The notes: generated from the letters alone by a model not told the origin. A stretch of DNA of 33,502 bases from Clostridia bacterium (GCA_017414605.1 JAFQLG010000027.1:1-33502), one strand, 5' to 3'. Numbered from the stretch's first letter, positions 13,004 to 22,249 are shown. Program-made: numbers and translations.

Positions 13004-14027
13004 TAACGCGGCTTCATATCAAAAGCTTGACGCAGTCGAGGTGGCAGAAAGATTGCGCCTTGCCGAAAGTGTGCTTATACTTTTTCACGTCAATCCTGAC
13101 GGTGACGCTGCAGGCTCGGCTTTTGCCCTGCGAGAGGCGCTTTGTCATCTTGGCAAGCGCGCCCGGTGTGTTTGTGCGGCGGAAGTTCCTGAAAGGCTTC
13201 AATTTATAAGCGAGGGAGCGCAACACAAGGTTTCTTGTGGCGATATTCCCGAGGATTTCAAGGCGGATCTTACAGTATCGGTTGATACCGCGTCGCCTTC
13301 GCAGTTGGGTTCGTTATACGAACGGTTTAGCGGCAAGATAGACGTTATGATAGACCATCACGAAAAGGGAACTCCTTATGCCGACAATTACGTTGTGGCG
13401 AGCGCATCTTCCTGCGGAGAGGTTCTGTATGACGTTATCTGTCTGCTTTACGCGGCATCGGGACTGACTGAGGACAACGTTCCTCTGCGCGTTTGCGAGC
13501 TGATATACACGGCGGTAAGCTCGGATACGGGCTGCTTTAAGTACAGCAACGTGGGCCCCCAAACACATGCTTTGGCGGCAAAGCTGATCGGGCGCGGAAT
13601 AGATGCCGCAGACATCAACCATAAGCTTTTTGGAATCAAGACTCTAAAGCAGATGCAGGTTGAGCATGCGGGCTTTGAGCGAATGAATTTTTATGGCGGC
13701 GGAAAGATAGCCGTTATTACGTTTCCTTATGATCTTAAGGCGCAATACGGCGCTGAGGACGAGCATCTTGAAACGCTTGTGGACGTGGCGAGATGTATAA
13801 AGGGCGTAGAGGTCGCGGCGGTCATCAAGCAATCAACCGAGGAGATGAGGTTCCGCGTTTCAATGCGGTCATCAACCGATTTTGACGTTTCCGAGATATG
13901 CGCGCATTATGGCGGCGGCGGACACGTGCGTGCGGCGGGCTGCACGGTTGTGGCGGACTCAATACTCGCGGCAGAGATGGCAATAGTTGTTGCCATAGAG
14001 CATAAAATGCAGGATATGCAAAGTTAA
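12996..14027 (+). CDS. nrnA: DHH/DHHA1 phosphoesterase, NrnA type (nanoRNase / pAp phosphatase)
   Basis: Degrades 2-5 nt RNA fragments and, in many species, 3'-phosphoadenosine 5'-phosphate, in the cytosol. The 343-aa protein has the DHH-domain metal motifs FHVNPDGDAAGS (residues about 30-41), VSVDTAS and IDHHEKG, the SSDTGCFKYSN stretch, and in the DHHA1 domain the substrate-binding GGGGHVRAAG near residue 310. Length is typical. Its ATG sits within the end of rbfA, so translation is coupled. A terminator follows. Confidence 0.93.
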   Translation: MIDNAASYQKLDAVEVAERLRLAESVLILFHVNPDGDAAGSAFALREALCHLGKRARCVCAAEVPERLQFISEGAQHKVSCGDIPEDFKADLTVSVDTASPSQLGSLYERFSGKIDVMIDHHEKGTPYADNYVVASASSCGEVLYDVICLLYAASGLTEDNVPLRVCELIYTAVSSDTGCFKYSNVGPQTHALAAKLIGRGIDAADINHKLFGIKTLKQMQVEHAGFERMNFYGGGKIAVITFPYDLKAQYGAEDEHLETLVDVARCIKGVEVAAVIKQSTEEMRFRVSMRSSTDFDVSEICAHYGGGGHVRAAGCTVVADSILAAEMAIVVAIEHKMQDMQS

Positions 14028-14030
14028 TTA

Positions 14031-14060
14031 AAAAATCACGGGTCAAGCCCGTGATTTTTT
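14031..14060. terminator. Bidirectional terminator between nrnA and the LRR lipoprotein
   Basis: A 12-bp perfect stem (14031-14042 / 14048-14059) with A-runs and T-runs on each side serves both convergent genes. Confidence 0.9.
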
Positions 14061-14071
14061 ATTGTGCTTAT

Positions 14072-14854
14072 TTATTGTACCGTTTCAAACATATCGTTTA
14101 CGTATTCCTCGGCGTATGATCCCTCGGGGCAAACTATGTAGTTTTTATCAATGCCCTGAAAAGCAAACTCGCCTATCTCGGTAATAGAAGCGGAGAGAGT
14201 AAGCGCGCCCTCGGCGTTAAGCGCCGTGCAACCAACGAAAGTAAGATTTCCGATAGTCTTGAGCGTGGAAGGCATAGTAAGAGATGCGATGGCTGCGCAA
14301 TCACCAAAGGACTGGTCGCCGATAGTTACAAGTCCCTCGGGGAGCGTTATCTCGGAGAGCGCAGTGCAATCGTTAAAAGCAAAGGAGTCAATGACCTCAA
14401 GCTCTGTTCCCGCAAAGATCACGGATTCCAGCTTTGTGCAGCCCTGGAACGCATACTTGCCGATTCTGGTAACGGAAGCGGGGATAACGATGGTTGTAAG
14501 CTCGGTGCATCCTGCAAAGGCGAAATCGTCGATATACTCAACCGTATCGGGAAGCGTTATCTTGGTAATAAGGGTCTGATAATAGAACGCCTCTTTACCG
14601 ATCGCGCTGACGGGACGGTCGTTTACAACTTCGGGAATTTCCACCTCGTGCTTTTCGGAAAGACCGGAATATTTTGTTATGATGGCGGTTTCTGCGGGTC
14701 CTTCTTCAAACGTGAGCGTTCCCGTATCTATCTTTGCCGTGGTTGCAGGGGGAGTATAGTTGTCAAGCTCGTTGCCGCCGTCCTCTTCGGGTGAGCAAGC
14801 TACAAGCGAGAAGCAGAGCAACGCTGCGAGCAATATCAAAGCAAGCTTTTTCAT
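14072..14854 (-). CDS. BspA-type leucine-rich-repeat lipoprotein
   Basis: A 260-aa surface protein. The signal peptide ends in lipobox LVAC (acylated Cys at 20). A short acidic and Thr/Pro linker is followed by about six LRR_5 repeats of 22-24 residues (residues about 60-240) with the pattern 'I..IG..AF.GCT.L..I.LP..V', as in TpLRR/BspA proteins that mediate adhesion or binding in gut and oral bacteria. The ATG at 14854 is 7 nt after GGAGG. It has its own consensus promoter. A second, larger member of the family lies at 24088. Confidence 0.9.
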   Translation of the reverse strand: MKKLALILLAALLCFSLVACSPEEDGGNELDNYTPPATTAKIDTGTLTFEEGPAETAIITKYSGLSEKHEVEIPEVVNDRPVSAIGKEAFYYQTLITKITLPDTVEYIDDFAFAGCTELTTIVIPASVTRIGKYAFQGCTKLESVIFAGTELEVIDSFAFNDCTALSEITLPEGLVTIGDQSFGDCAAIASLTMPSTLKTIGNLTFVGCTALNAEGALTLSASITEIGEFAFQGIDKNYIVCPEGSYAEEYVNDMFETVQ

Positions 14855-14890
14855 AATTTTGCCTCCGTTAAAAAGCGTTCATACATAACA

Positions 14891-14919
14891 ATTATAACTT
14901 AATTTTCCGATATTGTCAA
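14891..14919 (-). promoter_or_regulatory. Perfect sigma-A promoter of the LRR lipoprotein
   Basis: On the minus strand: TTGACA (14919-14914), 17-bp spacer, TATAAT (14896-14891). Confidence 0.87.
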
Positions 14920-14998
14920 TAGATTTATTTGGAGTTTACAAAAACGGCGGAAAAATATTTTTTTGACGTGCCGATGCGCACAAAAGTTTGAATGTATA

Positions 14999-15027
14999 TT
15001 GTCAATTTCAAATAATTATGCTATAAT
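14999..15027 (+). promoter_or_regulatory. Sigma-A promoter of comM and the cation carrier
   Basis: TTGTCA (14999-15004), 17-bp spacer, TATAAT (15022-15027), with TGC just before the -10. Confidence 0.78.
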
Positions 15028-15068
15028 TGGAGCATAGACCCAAATAAAAAAACAAGGACATAGGAAAA

Positions 15069-16619
15069 ATGTTATCATCTGTATACAGCGCAGGTATTTT
15101 CGGAATAGACGGCTATATAGTAACGGTAGAGGCGGACGGTCAGCCGCGCCTACCCAATTTTGAGCTTGTCGGATTGCCGGATATGGCAGTCAAGGAGGCA
15201 AAGGAGAGGGTAAGAGCGGCTTGCATAAACAGCGGATTCCGTTTTCCAGAGATGACGTTTATGGTCAATCTTGCACCCGCGGACAGAAAAAAGGAAGGCT
15301 CGGCTTATGACGTTGCGATCTTGCTGGGTCTTATGAAGTGCGCAGGGATAGTTCGCAGCGATATAGACGTTTCGGGCAAGTGCTTTGTGGGTGAGCTATC
15401 GCTTTCGGGCGAGCTGCGCGCGGTGCGCGGAGCGCTTTCCATGTGCGTTGCGGCGAGGGACGCGGGCTTTTCTGAGTTCTATGTGCCCGCGGGGAACGCC
15501 GGCGAGGCTGCCGTTGTCGAGGGAATAACCGTATATGCGGTAAAGGATATGAGGTCGCTTGTTGCGCATCTGAACGGAACGGAGCCCATTTCGCCCGTAA
15601 ATCATGATAAAGAGCAGCTTGAGGGCGGCGTTTCGGTATACGGGATAGACTTTTGTGACGTTAAGGGGCAGTTTCAGGCAAAGCGGGCAATGGAGGTTGC
15701 CGCAACGGGTGGACACAACATACTGCTCATTGGACCTCCCGGAACGGGAAAATCGATGCTGGCAAAAAGGTTGCCCACCATTCTTCCGCCCCTGACCTTT
15801 TCCGAGGCAATTGAAACTACAAAGGTTCATTCGGTGTCGGGAACGTTGCCTGACGGAGTGTCACTTTTGTCGGCAAGACCCTTCAGGTCGCCACACCATA
15901 CAATGAGCGCGGTGAGCCTTGTGGGTGGCGGCGTAAATCCTATGCCGGGCGAGGTGTCGCTTGCAAATAACGGAGTTCTTTTTCTTGACGAGCTTCCCGA
16001 GTTTCCAAAGCAGGTAACCGATGCTTTGCGCCAGCCGCTTGAGGACAGGAGAGTTACCATAACTCGCGCCGCGGGCAGAGTGACCTTCCCCTGCAGCTTT
16101 ATGCTGGTTGGAGCAATGAATCCCTGCAGATGCGGATATTTCGGCCATCCAACGAGAAAGTGTACCTGCAAGCCCATAGACGTAAAAAGATACATCTCCA
16201 GGATCAGCGGTCCCATGCTTGACAGAATAGATATACAGATAGAGCTGCCGTCCCTGACCTATACCGAGCTTGCCGATGACAGATATACGGGAGAAACAAG
16301 CGCCGAAATAAGAGCGCGCGTTATTGAGGCGAGGCGATTTGCACAGCAGAGAATGCAGGGCGACAGATATCTCAACAATGCTTCTCTGGATTCTGCAGGA
16401 ATCCGCAAATATTGCAAGGCGGACGAGGATGCAATGGAGCTTTTGCACGTGGCTTACGATTCCATGGGCTTGTCTGCGCGCGGATACGATAGGATAATGA
16501 GAGTGGCGAGGACTATTGCCGACCTCGATAGGAGCAACATCATACGCGCAGAGCACATCGCCGAGGCGATACAGTTCCGCAGTCTTGACAGAAAGTATTG
16601 GGGAATAGAGGAAAACTGA
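15069..16619 (+). CDS. comM: ComM/YifB-family AAA+ ATPase (Mg-chelatase-like)
   Basis: A hexameric helicase that in naturally competent bacteria drives branch migration during recombination of incoming DNA; its role in Clostridia is less clear. The 516-aa protein has the N-terminal ChlI-like domain with a Lon-protease-type fold (residues about 20-170, APADRKKEGSAYDVAI), Walker A GPPGTGKS near 222, the S-PHHTMSAVSLVGGG stretch, Walker B LFLDELPEF near 300, a four-Cys stretch PCRCGYFGHPTRKCTC near 347, and the C-terminal lid. Full length for the family. The ribosome binding site before the ATG is weak (TAGGA). A carrier gene follows after 18 nt. Confidence 0.94.
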   Translation: MLSSVYSAGIFGIDGYIVTVEADGQPRLPNFELVGLPDMAVKEAKERVRAACINSGFRFPEMTFMVNLAPADRKKEGSAYDVAILLGLMKCAGIVRSDIDVSGKCFVGELSLSGELRAVRGALSMCVAARDAGFSEFYVPAGNAGEAAVVEGITVYAVKDMRSLVAHLNGTEPISPVNHDKEQLEGGVSVYGIDFCDVKGQFQAKRAMEVAATGGHNILLIGPPGTGKSMLAKRLPTILPPLTFSEAIETTKVHSVSGTLPDGVSLLSARPFRSPHHTMSAVSLVGGGVNPMPGEVSLANNGVLFLDELPEFPKQVTDALRQPLEDRRVTITRAAGRVTFPCSFMLVGAMNPCRCGYFGHPTRKCTCKPIDVKRYISRISGPMLDRIDIQIELPSLTYTELADDRYTGETSAEIRARVIEARRFAQQRMQGDRYLNNASLDSAGIRKYCKADEDAMELLHVAYDSMGLSARGYDRIMRVARTIADLDRSNIIRAEHIAEAIQFRSLDRKYWGIEEN

Positions 16620-16637
16620 TTTTTTAGGAGGATAGCC

Positions 16638-17801
16638 TTGACAGAATTTATTTGTAAACTGTTTATCAAGGACAAAGACAATATAAAGGACACGCGCGTC
16701 AGAGCCGCGTACGGAATGATGGCGAGCGTCATCGGCATCGTGTGCAACGTTATTCTGGCGGCGGGTAAATATATAGTGGGTGCGATATTCGGTGCTATAT
16801 CGCTGCAGGCGGACGGAATCAACAATATGTCGGATGCCATATCGCAGATAGTGTCGCTTGTCAGCTTCAAAATGGCATCAAAGCCTGCGGACAGAGATCA
16901 TCCGTTTGGACATGCGAGAATGGAATACGTGGGCTCAATGATAGTTTCGTTTTTCATTTTGCTTATCGGCTGGGAGTTGTTACGCGGATCTGCCGAAAAA
17001 ATATTCGGACACGCCGCAAAGACCACGTTTTCCTGGATAATGATAATAGTTCTCGGAGTATCCGTGCTTGTAAAGCTGTGGCTTTGGTATTTCAACACCC
17101 GCTTGGCAAAGAAGATAGACTCCGCCGTGCTAAAGGCAACGGGAACGGATAGCCTTGCGGACGCGGTTGCTACCGTAGCAGTAATGGTGGCAATGCTGGT
17201 CATCAAGTTCACGGGCGTGGATATAGACGGATATATGGGCGTTGCGGTTGCAATGCTTATCTTCGTGGCAGGAATACGCATACTGAATGAAACCAAAAAC
17301 TCCATTCTCGGCTCAAGCCCCGATCCCGAGGTGGTGGAAAACATAAAGCGCGTGGTTGGAGAATTTCCCGATGCGCTTGGCATTCACGATATGGTCGTAC
17401 ATAATTACGGCCCCGGCAGAACTATTGCCACGCTTCATATCGAGGTGGACGGAGCAAAATGCGTGTTTGAATCGCACGATATGATAGATCTCATAGAGCA
17501 AAAACTTAAAAACGAGCTTGGAATCGAGTCCAATATCCATATGGACCCCATAGTTACCGATGACGAGGAGGTAAACGCGCTGCGCGCTCTCGTTTTGACA
17601 AAGGTAAGGGAAATAGACGGGCGACTTGATATACACGACTTCAGATTTGTGCGCGGGGTCAGTCATTCCAACTTGATTTTTGACATCAGCGCGCCGTTTG
17701 AACTTAAAATGAGTGACGGAGAAATAAAAGCCGCCGTTCTCTCAAAGGTTCAGGAGCACGACGCGAGCTTCTTAACCGTTACAACCGTAGACAGAGTATA
17801 A
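16638..17801 (+). CDS. Cation diffusion facilitator, probably Mn(II)-type efflux carrier
   Basis: A 387-aa metal/proton antiporter of the CDF family with about six membrane helices (residues about 25-215) and a long cytosolic C-terminal domain. Helix 2 carries ADGINNMSDA (Asp59, Asn62, Asp66), followed by the family mark DHPFGHARMEY. Helix 5 carries DSLAD (Asp161, Asp165) instead of the H-x-x-x-D of zinc carriers; D-x-x-x-D is typical of Mn exporters such as MntE, so manganese is the likelier substrate. The TTG at 16638 is 7 nt after AGGAGG and no better start exists. The tail after about residue 300 is longer than in FieF/YiiP. Cotranscribed with comM, for no evident functional reason. Confidence 0.88.
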   Translation: MTEFICKLFIKDKDNIKDTRVRAAYGMMASVIGIVCNVILAAGKYIVGAIFGAISLQADGINNMSDAISQIVSLVSFKMASKPADRDHPFGHARMEYVGSMIVSFFILLIGWELLRGSAEKIFGHAAKTTFSWIMIIVLGVSVLVKLWLWYFNTRLAKKIDSAVLKATGTDSLADAVATVAVMVAMLVIKFTGVDIDGYMGVAVAMLIFVAGIRILNETKNSILGSSPDPEVVENIKRVVGEFPDALGIHDMVVHNYGPGRTIATLHIEVDGAKCVFESHDMIDLIEQKLKNELGIESNIHMDPIVTDDEEVNALRALVLTKVREIDGRLDIHDFRFVRGVSHSNLIFDISAPFELKMSDGEIKAAVLSKVQEHDASFLTVTTVDRV

Positions 17802-17812
17802 AATGCATCAAT

Positions 17813-17861
17813 GGCGCCGATTTCTTGCAAAATCGGCGCCGTTGGCTTTTGAAATCGGCGC
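17813..17861 (+). terminator. Hairpin with an extra direct copy of one arm
   Basis: GGCGCCGATTT (17813-17823) and AAATCGGCGCC (17830-17840) form an 11-bp stem followed within 6 nt by CTTTT. A third copy, AAATCGGCGC, lies at 17852-17861 and could compete for the left arm. It probably ends the comM-carrier transcript, though the T-run is offset. Confidence 0.5.
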
Positions 17862-17887
17862 AGAAATGAAAGTTTACAATTTGTTAA

Positions 17888-17916
17888 TTGCAAATAGTGT
17901 CGCCTTGGTGTATAAT
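17888..17916 (+). promoter_or_regulatory. Promoter of the citrate synthase gene
   Basis: TTGCAA (17888-17893), 17-bp spacer, TATAAT (17911-17916). Confidence 0.65.
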
Positions 17917-17965
17917 AGGCAAGAACTTTTATATTTACCTTATTTTGCCCGAGGGGGTGTTTTGA

Positions 17966-19357
17966 ATGCAGGTTTATTCCAAGAATTATAAAAGCGATCA
18001 CGATGAAAATATAGAGCGCGAGTTTCAGTCCATGCTTGACGATGCGCGCGAGGCTTACGTTATCCCCAAGAAAGCCTTTGAAAGCTATAGGGTAAAGCGC
18101 GGACTTCGCGAGGTGGACGGCTCCAGCATAACCGCAGGCGTTACCAGGATAGGAAACGTTCACGGCTACGTTATGAACGAGGGCGAGAAGTGCGCGGATG
18201 ACGGCAGGCTTGAATACAGAGGATACGAGATATCAACCCTTGTCAATAGTTTTGTTGAGGAAGACAGGTTCGGATTTGAGGAATGTGCATTCCTTTTGTT
18301 CTTCGGGCATCTGCCCAGTAAGACCGAGCTCGAGGAATTCAACGATATTCTCGCGGCGTACAGGCGTCTGCCTCCCCGATTTACCGAAGATATAATAATG
18401 AAAGCGCCCTCGCGCTCCATTATGAATAAAATGTCAAGCGCGGTGCTGGCGCTGTATGCATACGACGATAATCCCGACGACAACAGTCTTGAAAATATGC
18501 TTCATCAGAGCATGGAGCTTGTGGCGAGATTGCCCGTTATCGCAGCGCAGTCATATGCGGTATACAAGAACGCGTTTTTTGACAGAAGCCTTAATATACA
18601 TAACCCCAAGGACGATCTTTCAACGGCGCAAAACGTTCTGCGCGTTATGAGATCGGATAAGTCCTATACCGCCGAGGAGGCAAGATTGCTTGACGTATGC
18701 CTGGCGGTTCACGCGGAGCATGGCGGCGGTAACTGCTCAACCTTTACCTGCCGCGTGCTTTCATCGGCGGGAACGGATACGTATTCGGCAATAAGCGCGG
18801 CGATAGGCGCGCTGAAGGGTCCGCGCCATGGCGGCGCCAATATCAAGGTCCAGGAAATGTTTGACGATATGAAGGCAAGCATTGGTGATATAACTAACGA
18901 GCAAAAGGTAAAAGACCATATAGTCAAGCTGCTTCGCGGCGAGGCGTATGACGGCTCAGGCCTGGTTTACGGAATGGGTCACGCCATATATACAAAGAGC
19001 GATCCGCGCGCAGTAATGCTTAAGAAATATGCGCGCGACCTTGCAGCGCAAAAGGGCTACGGTGATGACTTTGCACTGCTTGAGATGATAGAGAAGTACA
19101 CCCCCGAGCTTTTCTATGAGTGTCGGGGAGTGGAAAAGGATATGTGCGCAAACGTGGACCTTTATTCCGGCCTTGTATATAGAATGTTGGATATTCCCGT
19201 TGAAATGTACACGCCGCTCTTTGCCATTGCGCGCGTTGCGGGCTGGTGCGCTCACAGAATGGAGGAATATTGCACGTCAAATAAGATAATCCGCCCCGGA
19301 TACAAGTGCATATCAAGACCCAAGCCCTATTTATCGCTTGACAAGCGAGAACAGTAA
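17966..19357 (+). CDS. gltA: Citrate synthase (citrate/2-methylcitrate synthase family)
   Basis: Condenses acetyl-CoA with oxaloacetate to citrate, in anaerobes mostly to supply 2-oxoglutarate and glutamate. At 463 aa it is the long form seen in many Clostridia, with an N-terminal extension of about 50 residues. Catalytic residues are in place: His in HAEHGGGN (about 249-252), His in GMGHAIY (about 336-340), and the Asp in NVDLYSG (about 397). The ATG at 17966 is 10 nt after GAGGGGG. It is a single-gene unit between its own promoter and terminator; aconitase and isocitrate dehydrogenase are not nearby. A methylcitrate role cannot be excluded, but no prp genes are seen. Confidence 0.93.
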   Translation: MQVYSKNYKSDHDENIEREFQSMLDDAREAYVIPKKAFESYRVKRGLREVDGSSITAGVTRIGNVHGYVMNEGEKCADDGRLEYRGYEISTLVNSFVEEDRFGFEECAFLLFFGHLPSKTELEEFNDILAAYRRLPPRFTEDIIMKAPSRSIMNKMSSAVLALYAYDDNPDDNSLENMLHQSMELVARLPVIAAQSYAVYKNAFFDRSLNIHNPKDDLSTAQNVLRVMRSDKSYTAEEARLLDVCLAVHAEHGGGNCSTFTCRVLSSAGTDTYSAISAAIGALKGPRHGGANIKVQEMFDDMKASIGDITNEQKVKDHIVKLLRGEAYDGSGLVYGMGHAIYTKSDPRAVMLKKYARDLAAQKGYGDDFALLEMIEKYTPELFYECRGVEKDMCANVDLYSGLVYRMLDIPVEMYTPLFAIARVAGWCAHRMEEYCTSNKIIRPGYKCISRPKPYLSLDKREQ

Positions 19358-19370
19358 ATATTGTTGCAAA

Positions 19371-19407
19371 GCGCGGCTCAATGAGCCGCGCCCTTTTGTT
19401 TTAATTT
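19371..19407 (+). terminator. Terminator of the citrate synthase gene
   Basis: A 9-bp stem GCGCGGCTC / GAGCCGCGC (19371-19379 / 19383-19391) is followed by CCTTTTGTTTTAATTTT. Confidence 0.88.
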
Positions 19408-19464
19408 TACCCTTGTCCGCATATATTCTTATAGCATAGGACAAACGTACAAAGGGGAACGAAT

Positions 19465-22215
19465 ATGAAAGAGCTGTTGGATAGAAATAAAAAGGGAGAG
19501 GTATCAGGAAGCCGTGGCGAGCGCGGATTGTCGCAGGCAGAGGTTGAAAGGTCGCGCGCGCAGTACGGCTCAAATGCGCTGACGGGAAAGAAGAGAAAGA
19601 GCTTTTTTCTCAAATTCTTGTCAAATCTCGGTGACCCCGTGATAAAAATACTTATAGGCGCGCTTATCGTAAATCTTGTGTTTATGTCGGGCAGGGCGGA
19701 CTGGGTGGAGAGCCTGGGCATCGGCGTATCCATTTTGCTTGCAACGCTTATTTCCACGCTGTCGGAGCATACCTCGGAGGCGGCTTTTGCGCGCCTTAGG
19801 GAGAGCGCATCGGGAGCCACAGTGCGCGCGGTACGCGATGGAGAAATACGGCGGATAACTATAGACGAGGTGGTGGTTGGCGACGTTTTGCTTGTGGGCG
19901 CGGGCGAGCAGATAGCCGCGGACGGAGAGCTGATCTCGGGCGAGATAAGCGTGGATCAATCCTCTATGACAGGCGAGAGCCGCGAGGTAAGAAAAAGAGG
20001 TAAAACGGCGAAAGACATAAAAGACGAGCTTCCGTCATCGCCTTATTTCTGCCTGCGCGGTTGCCTTGTGCTGTCGGGTAGCGGTGAAATGCGCGTGTGT
20101 CGCGTGGGAGATGCCACGTTTCTTGGAGGAATATCAGCGGAAATACAGACCGAAACAAGACAAAGTCCGCTTACTATAAGACTAAAAAAGCTGGCAAAGC
20201 AGATAAGCGTACTTGGATACGTACTTGCGGCGCTGGTGGCGGTAGTCTATCTCTTTTCAACGTTTGTAATAGACAGCGCATTTGATGCGGATATAATTCT
20301 TTATAAGCTAACAAGCTGGGATTTTCTGCTCTCGCACCTTTTGCATGCGTTAACCGTGGGTCTGACGGTGTTGGTGGTCGCCGTGCCTGAGGGGCTTCCC
20401 ATGATGATCGCGGTGGTCTTGTCGTCCAATATCAAAAAAATGGTGCGCGATAACGTGTTGGTGTTAAAGCCCGTTGGCATTGAGGCGGCAGGTAGCATGA
20501 ATATTTTATTTACCGATAAAACCGGCACTCTGACCGAGGGCAAAATGTCGCTTGGAGGCATTTATCTTGGGGACGGGGTGTCTTATAGCTCTATGTCGGC
20601 GCTAAGGTCGGCAGGCGGTGTTTATGAAGCACTTGTGCTATCATCATATGCCAACACGTCAAGCGCGAGAGATGCGAGCGGTAACGCCTCGGGCGGAAAC
20701 GCAACGGACAGGGCACTGTTATCGGCGGTGCTTTGCCAAAGAGAGCGAAAGCCGCATTTTGACACGGTTTGGAAAAGGGAATTTGACAGTAACGTCAAAT
20801 ACAGCGCCGCCTGCATTGACATTGGTGGCAAAAGGCGAGTGCTTATAAAGGGCGCGCCCGAGGTGCTTTTGCCGCGCGTTGCGCGCTATCTGGATAGGAG
20901 TGGCAGGGAAAAGGAGCTTTGCGGCTCGGTTTTTGATGAATTATGCCATAAGCTTACGGCGCAGGGAAAGCGGATTCTGCTCATTGCCCAGAGCGCGCGA
21001 GAGATGAGCTGTGCTGAGGCTGAGCGCGGAGCTTTTGGCGAGCTGTGTATGGTGTGCCTGGTCGCTCTCGAGGACAAAATAAGAAAAGAGGCGCGCAGCT
21101 CGGTTGAAACGCTGCAGAGAGCGGGCGTTCAAGTCGTTATGATAACGGGGGATAATAAGGAAACGGCTCAGAGCATTGCGGCGCGGTGCGGAATAATACG
21201 TGGGAAAGTGAATAGGGTGCTGACCAGCGCCGAGCTTTCAAGACTTACTGATGGCGAGCTTGCGCGCCTGTTGCCGCAACTTGCGGTTGTGGCAAGAGCG
21301 CTTCCCGGCGACAAGAGTCGCCTTGTGCGCGTGTCGCAGGAGCTTGAGAAGGTGGTTGGAATGACGGGTGACGGAATAAATGACGCACCCGCCTTAAAGC
21401 GCGCCGACGTCGGCTTTTCTATGGGTGACGGCACGGACGTTGCAAAGGACGCGGGCGACATAATTATCCTTGATAACAATCTTTCTTCCATAACTCGCGC
21501 CGTGCTTTACGGAAGGACCGTTTTCAAAAGCATTCGCAAATTCATATCGCTACAGCTTACTATGAATCTCTGCGCCGTGGGCGTTTCCATAATCTGTCCT
21601 TTTTTGGGTTATGACGCTCCCGTGACCGTGGTACAGATGCTATGGATAAATATAATAATGGACACCTTGGGCGGACTTGCCTTTGCGGGAGAGGCGCCGC
21701 TGATGTCATATATGGATGAAGCGCCCAAGCGGCGCGACGAGCCTATCCTTTGCGGCTATATGATATACGAGATATTGCTCCAGGGCGGCTTTACCATAGC
21801 TCTTTGCCTCTCACTTTTGAAGGCCCCGGAGATAAGCGCGCATTACAGATTTTCAAGTGATAACATCTATATACTTACGGCGTTTTTCGCTCTGTTCATA
21901 TTTGCCTCGGTATTTAACTGCTTCTGCGCGAGGACAGACCGACTGAACGGGCTGTCAAACCTTTCAAAAAACAAGCCGTTTATCGTGATAATGGCGGCGG
22001 TTTTGTTCATTCAGATACTCTTTGTGTATCTTGGCGGAAGCGTTTTGAGAACGGCACCCCTGACCGCGCGCGAGCTGATGATAACCGCGGCCCTGGCGCT
22101 ATGTGTAATACCCTTTGATTTTGTGCGCAAGCTTATCTGGCGGCTGTTTGCGGGCAAGCGGGGGATATTAGAGCAATTGCCCTTGACAAAGACCTTTGGA
22201 TTTGATAGAATATAA
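19465..22215 (+). CDS. P-type calcium-transporting ATPase (P2, PMCA-like)
   Basis: A 916-aa ATP-driven cation pump, most likely exporting calcium. Order of parts: N-terminal cation-ATPase domain (about 1-70), helices M1-M2, actuator domain with TGES near 169, M3-M4 with VVAVPEGLP near 307 (ion site; PEGLP is typical of P2B calcium pumps), the phosphorylated Asp in DKTGTLT near 351, the nucleotide domain, TGDGINDAP near 633, and the six C-terminal helices with NIIMDTLGGLAFA. No calmodulin-binding tail is expected or seen. AAAGGGG lies 8 nt before the ATG. The upstream gap has an inverted repeat TTGTCC/GGACAA (19413-19418 / 19439-19444), which may be part of its control region, but no convincing promoter. 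Confidence 0.92.
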   Translation: MKELLDRNKKGEVSGSRGERGLSQAEVERSRAQYGSNALTGKKRKSFFLKFLSNLGDPVIKILIGALIVNLVFMSGRADWVESLGIGVSILLATLISTLSEHTSEAAFARLRESASGATVRAVRDGEIRRITIDEVVVGDVLLVGAGEQIAADGELISGEISVDQSSMTGESREVRKRGKTAKDIKDELPSSPYFCLRGCLVLSGSGEMRVCRVGDATFLGGISAEIQTETRQSPLTIRLKKLAKQISVLGYVLAALVAVVYLFSTFVIDSAFDADIILYKLTSWDFLLSHLLHALTVGLTVLVVAVPEGLPMMIAVVLSSNIKKMVRDNVLVLKPVGIEAAGSMNILFTDKTGTLTEGKMSLGGIYLGDGVSYSSMSALRSAGGVYEALVLSSYANTSSARDASGNASGGNATDRALLSAVLCQRERKPHFDTVWKREFDSNVKYSAACIDIGGKRRVLIKGAPEVLLPRVARYLDRSGREKELCGSVFDELCHKLTAQGKRILLIAQSAREMSCAEAERGAFGELCMVCLVALEDKIRKEARSSVETLQRAGVQVVMITGDNKETAQSIAARCGIIRGKVNRVLTSAELSRLTDGELARLLPQLAVVARALPGDKSRLVRVSQELEKVVGMTGDGINDAPALKRADVGFSMGDGTDVAKDAGDIIILDNNLSSITRAVLYGRTVFKSIRKFISLQLTMNLCAVGVSIICPFLGYDAPVTVVQMLWINIIMDTLGGLAFAGEAPLMSYMDEAPKRRDEPILCGYMIYEILLQGGFTIALCLSLLKAPEISAHYRFSSDNIYILTAFFALFIFASVFNCFCARTDRLNGLSNLSKNKPFIVIMAAVLFIQILFVYLGGSVLRTAPLTARELMITAALALCVIPFDFVRKLIWRLFAGKRGILEQLPLTKTFGFDRI
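22183..22211 (+). promoter_or_regulatory. Promoter of the HD-cdd-vanY-type operon, inside the ATPase 3' end
   Basis: TTGACA (22183-22188), 17-bp spacer, TAGAAT (22206-22211). It overlaps the last codons of the pump gene; no terminator separates the two. Confidence 0.7.
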
Positions 22216-22249
22216 TTGGATATATATATTTTGATCAGGAGAGATAACG

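Noticed and set aside
15861..16556. Minus-strand open frame of 231 codons
   Set aside because: Antisense to comM, which is intact and clearly coding.
19413..19444. TTGTCC/GGACAA inverted repeat before the calcium pump as an operator or hairpin
   Set aside because: Only 6 bp with a 20-nt gap and no clear promoter to tie it to; too weak to call on its own.
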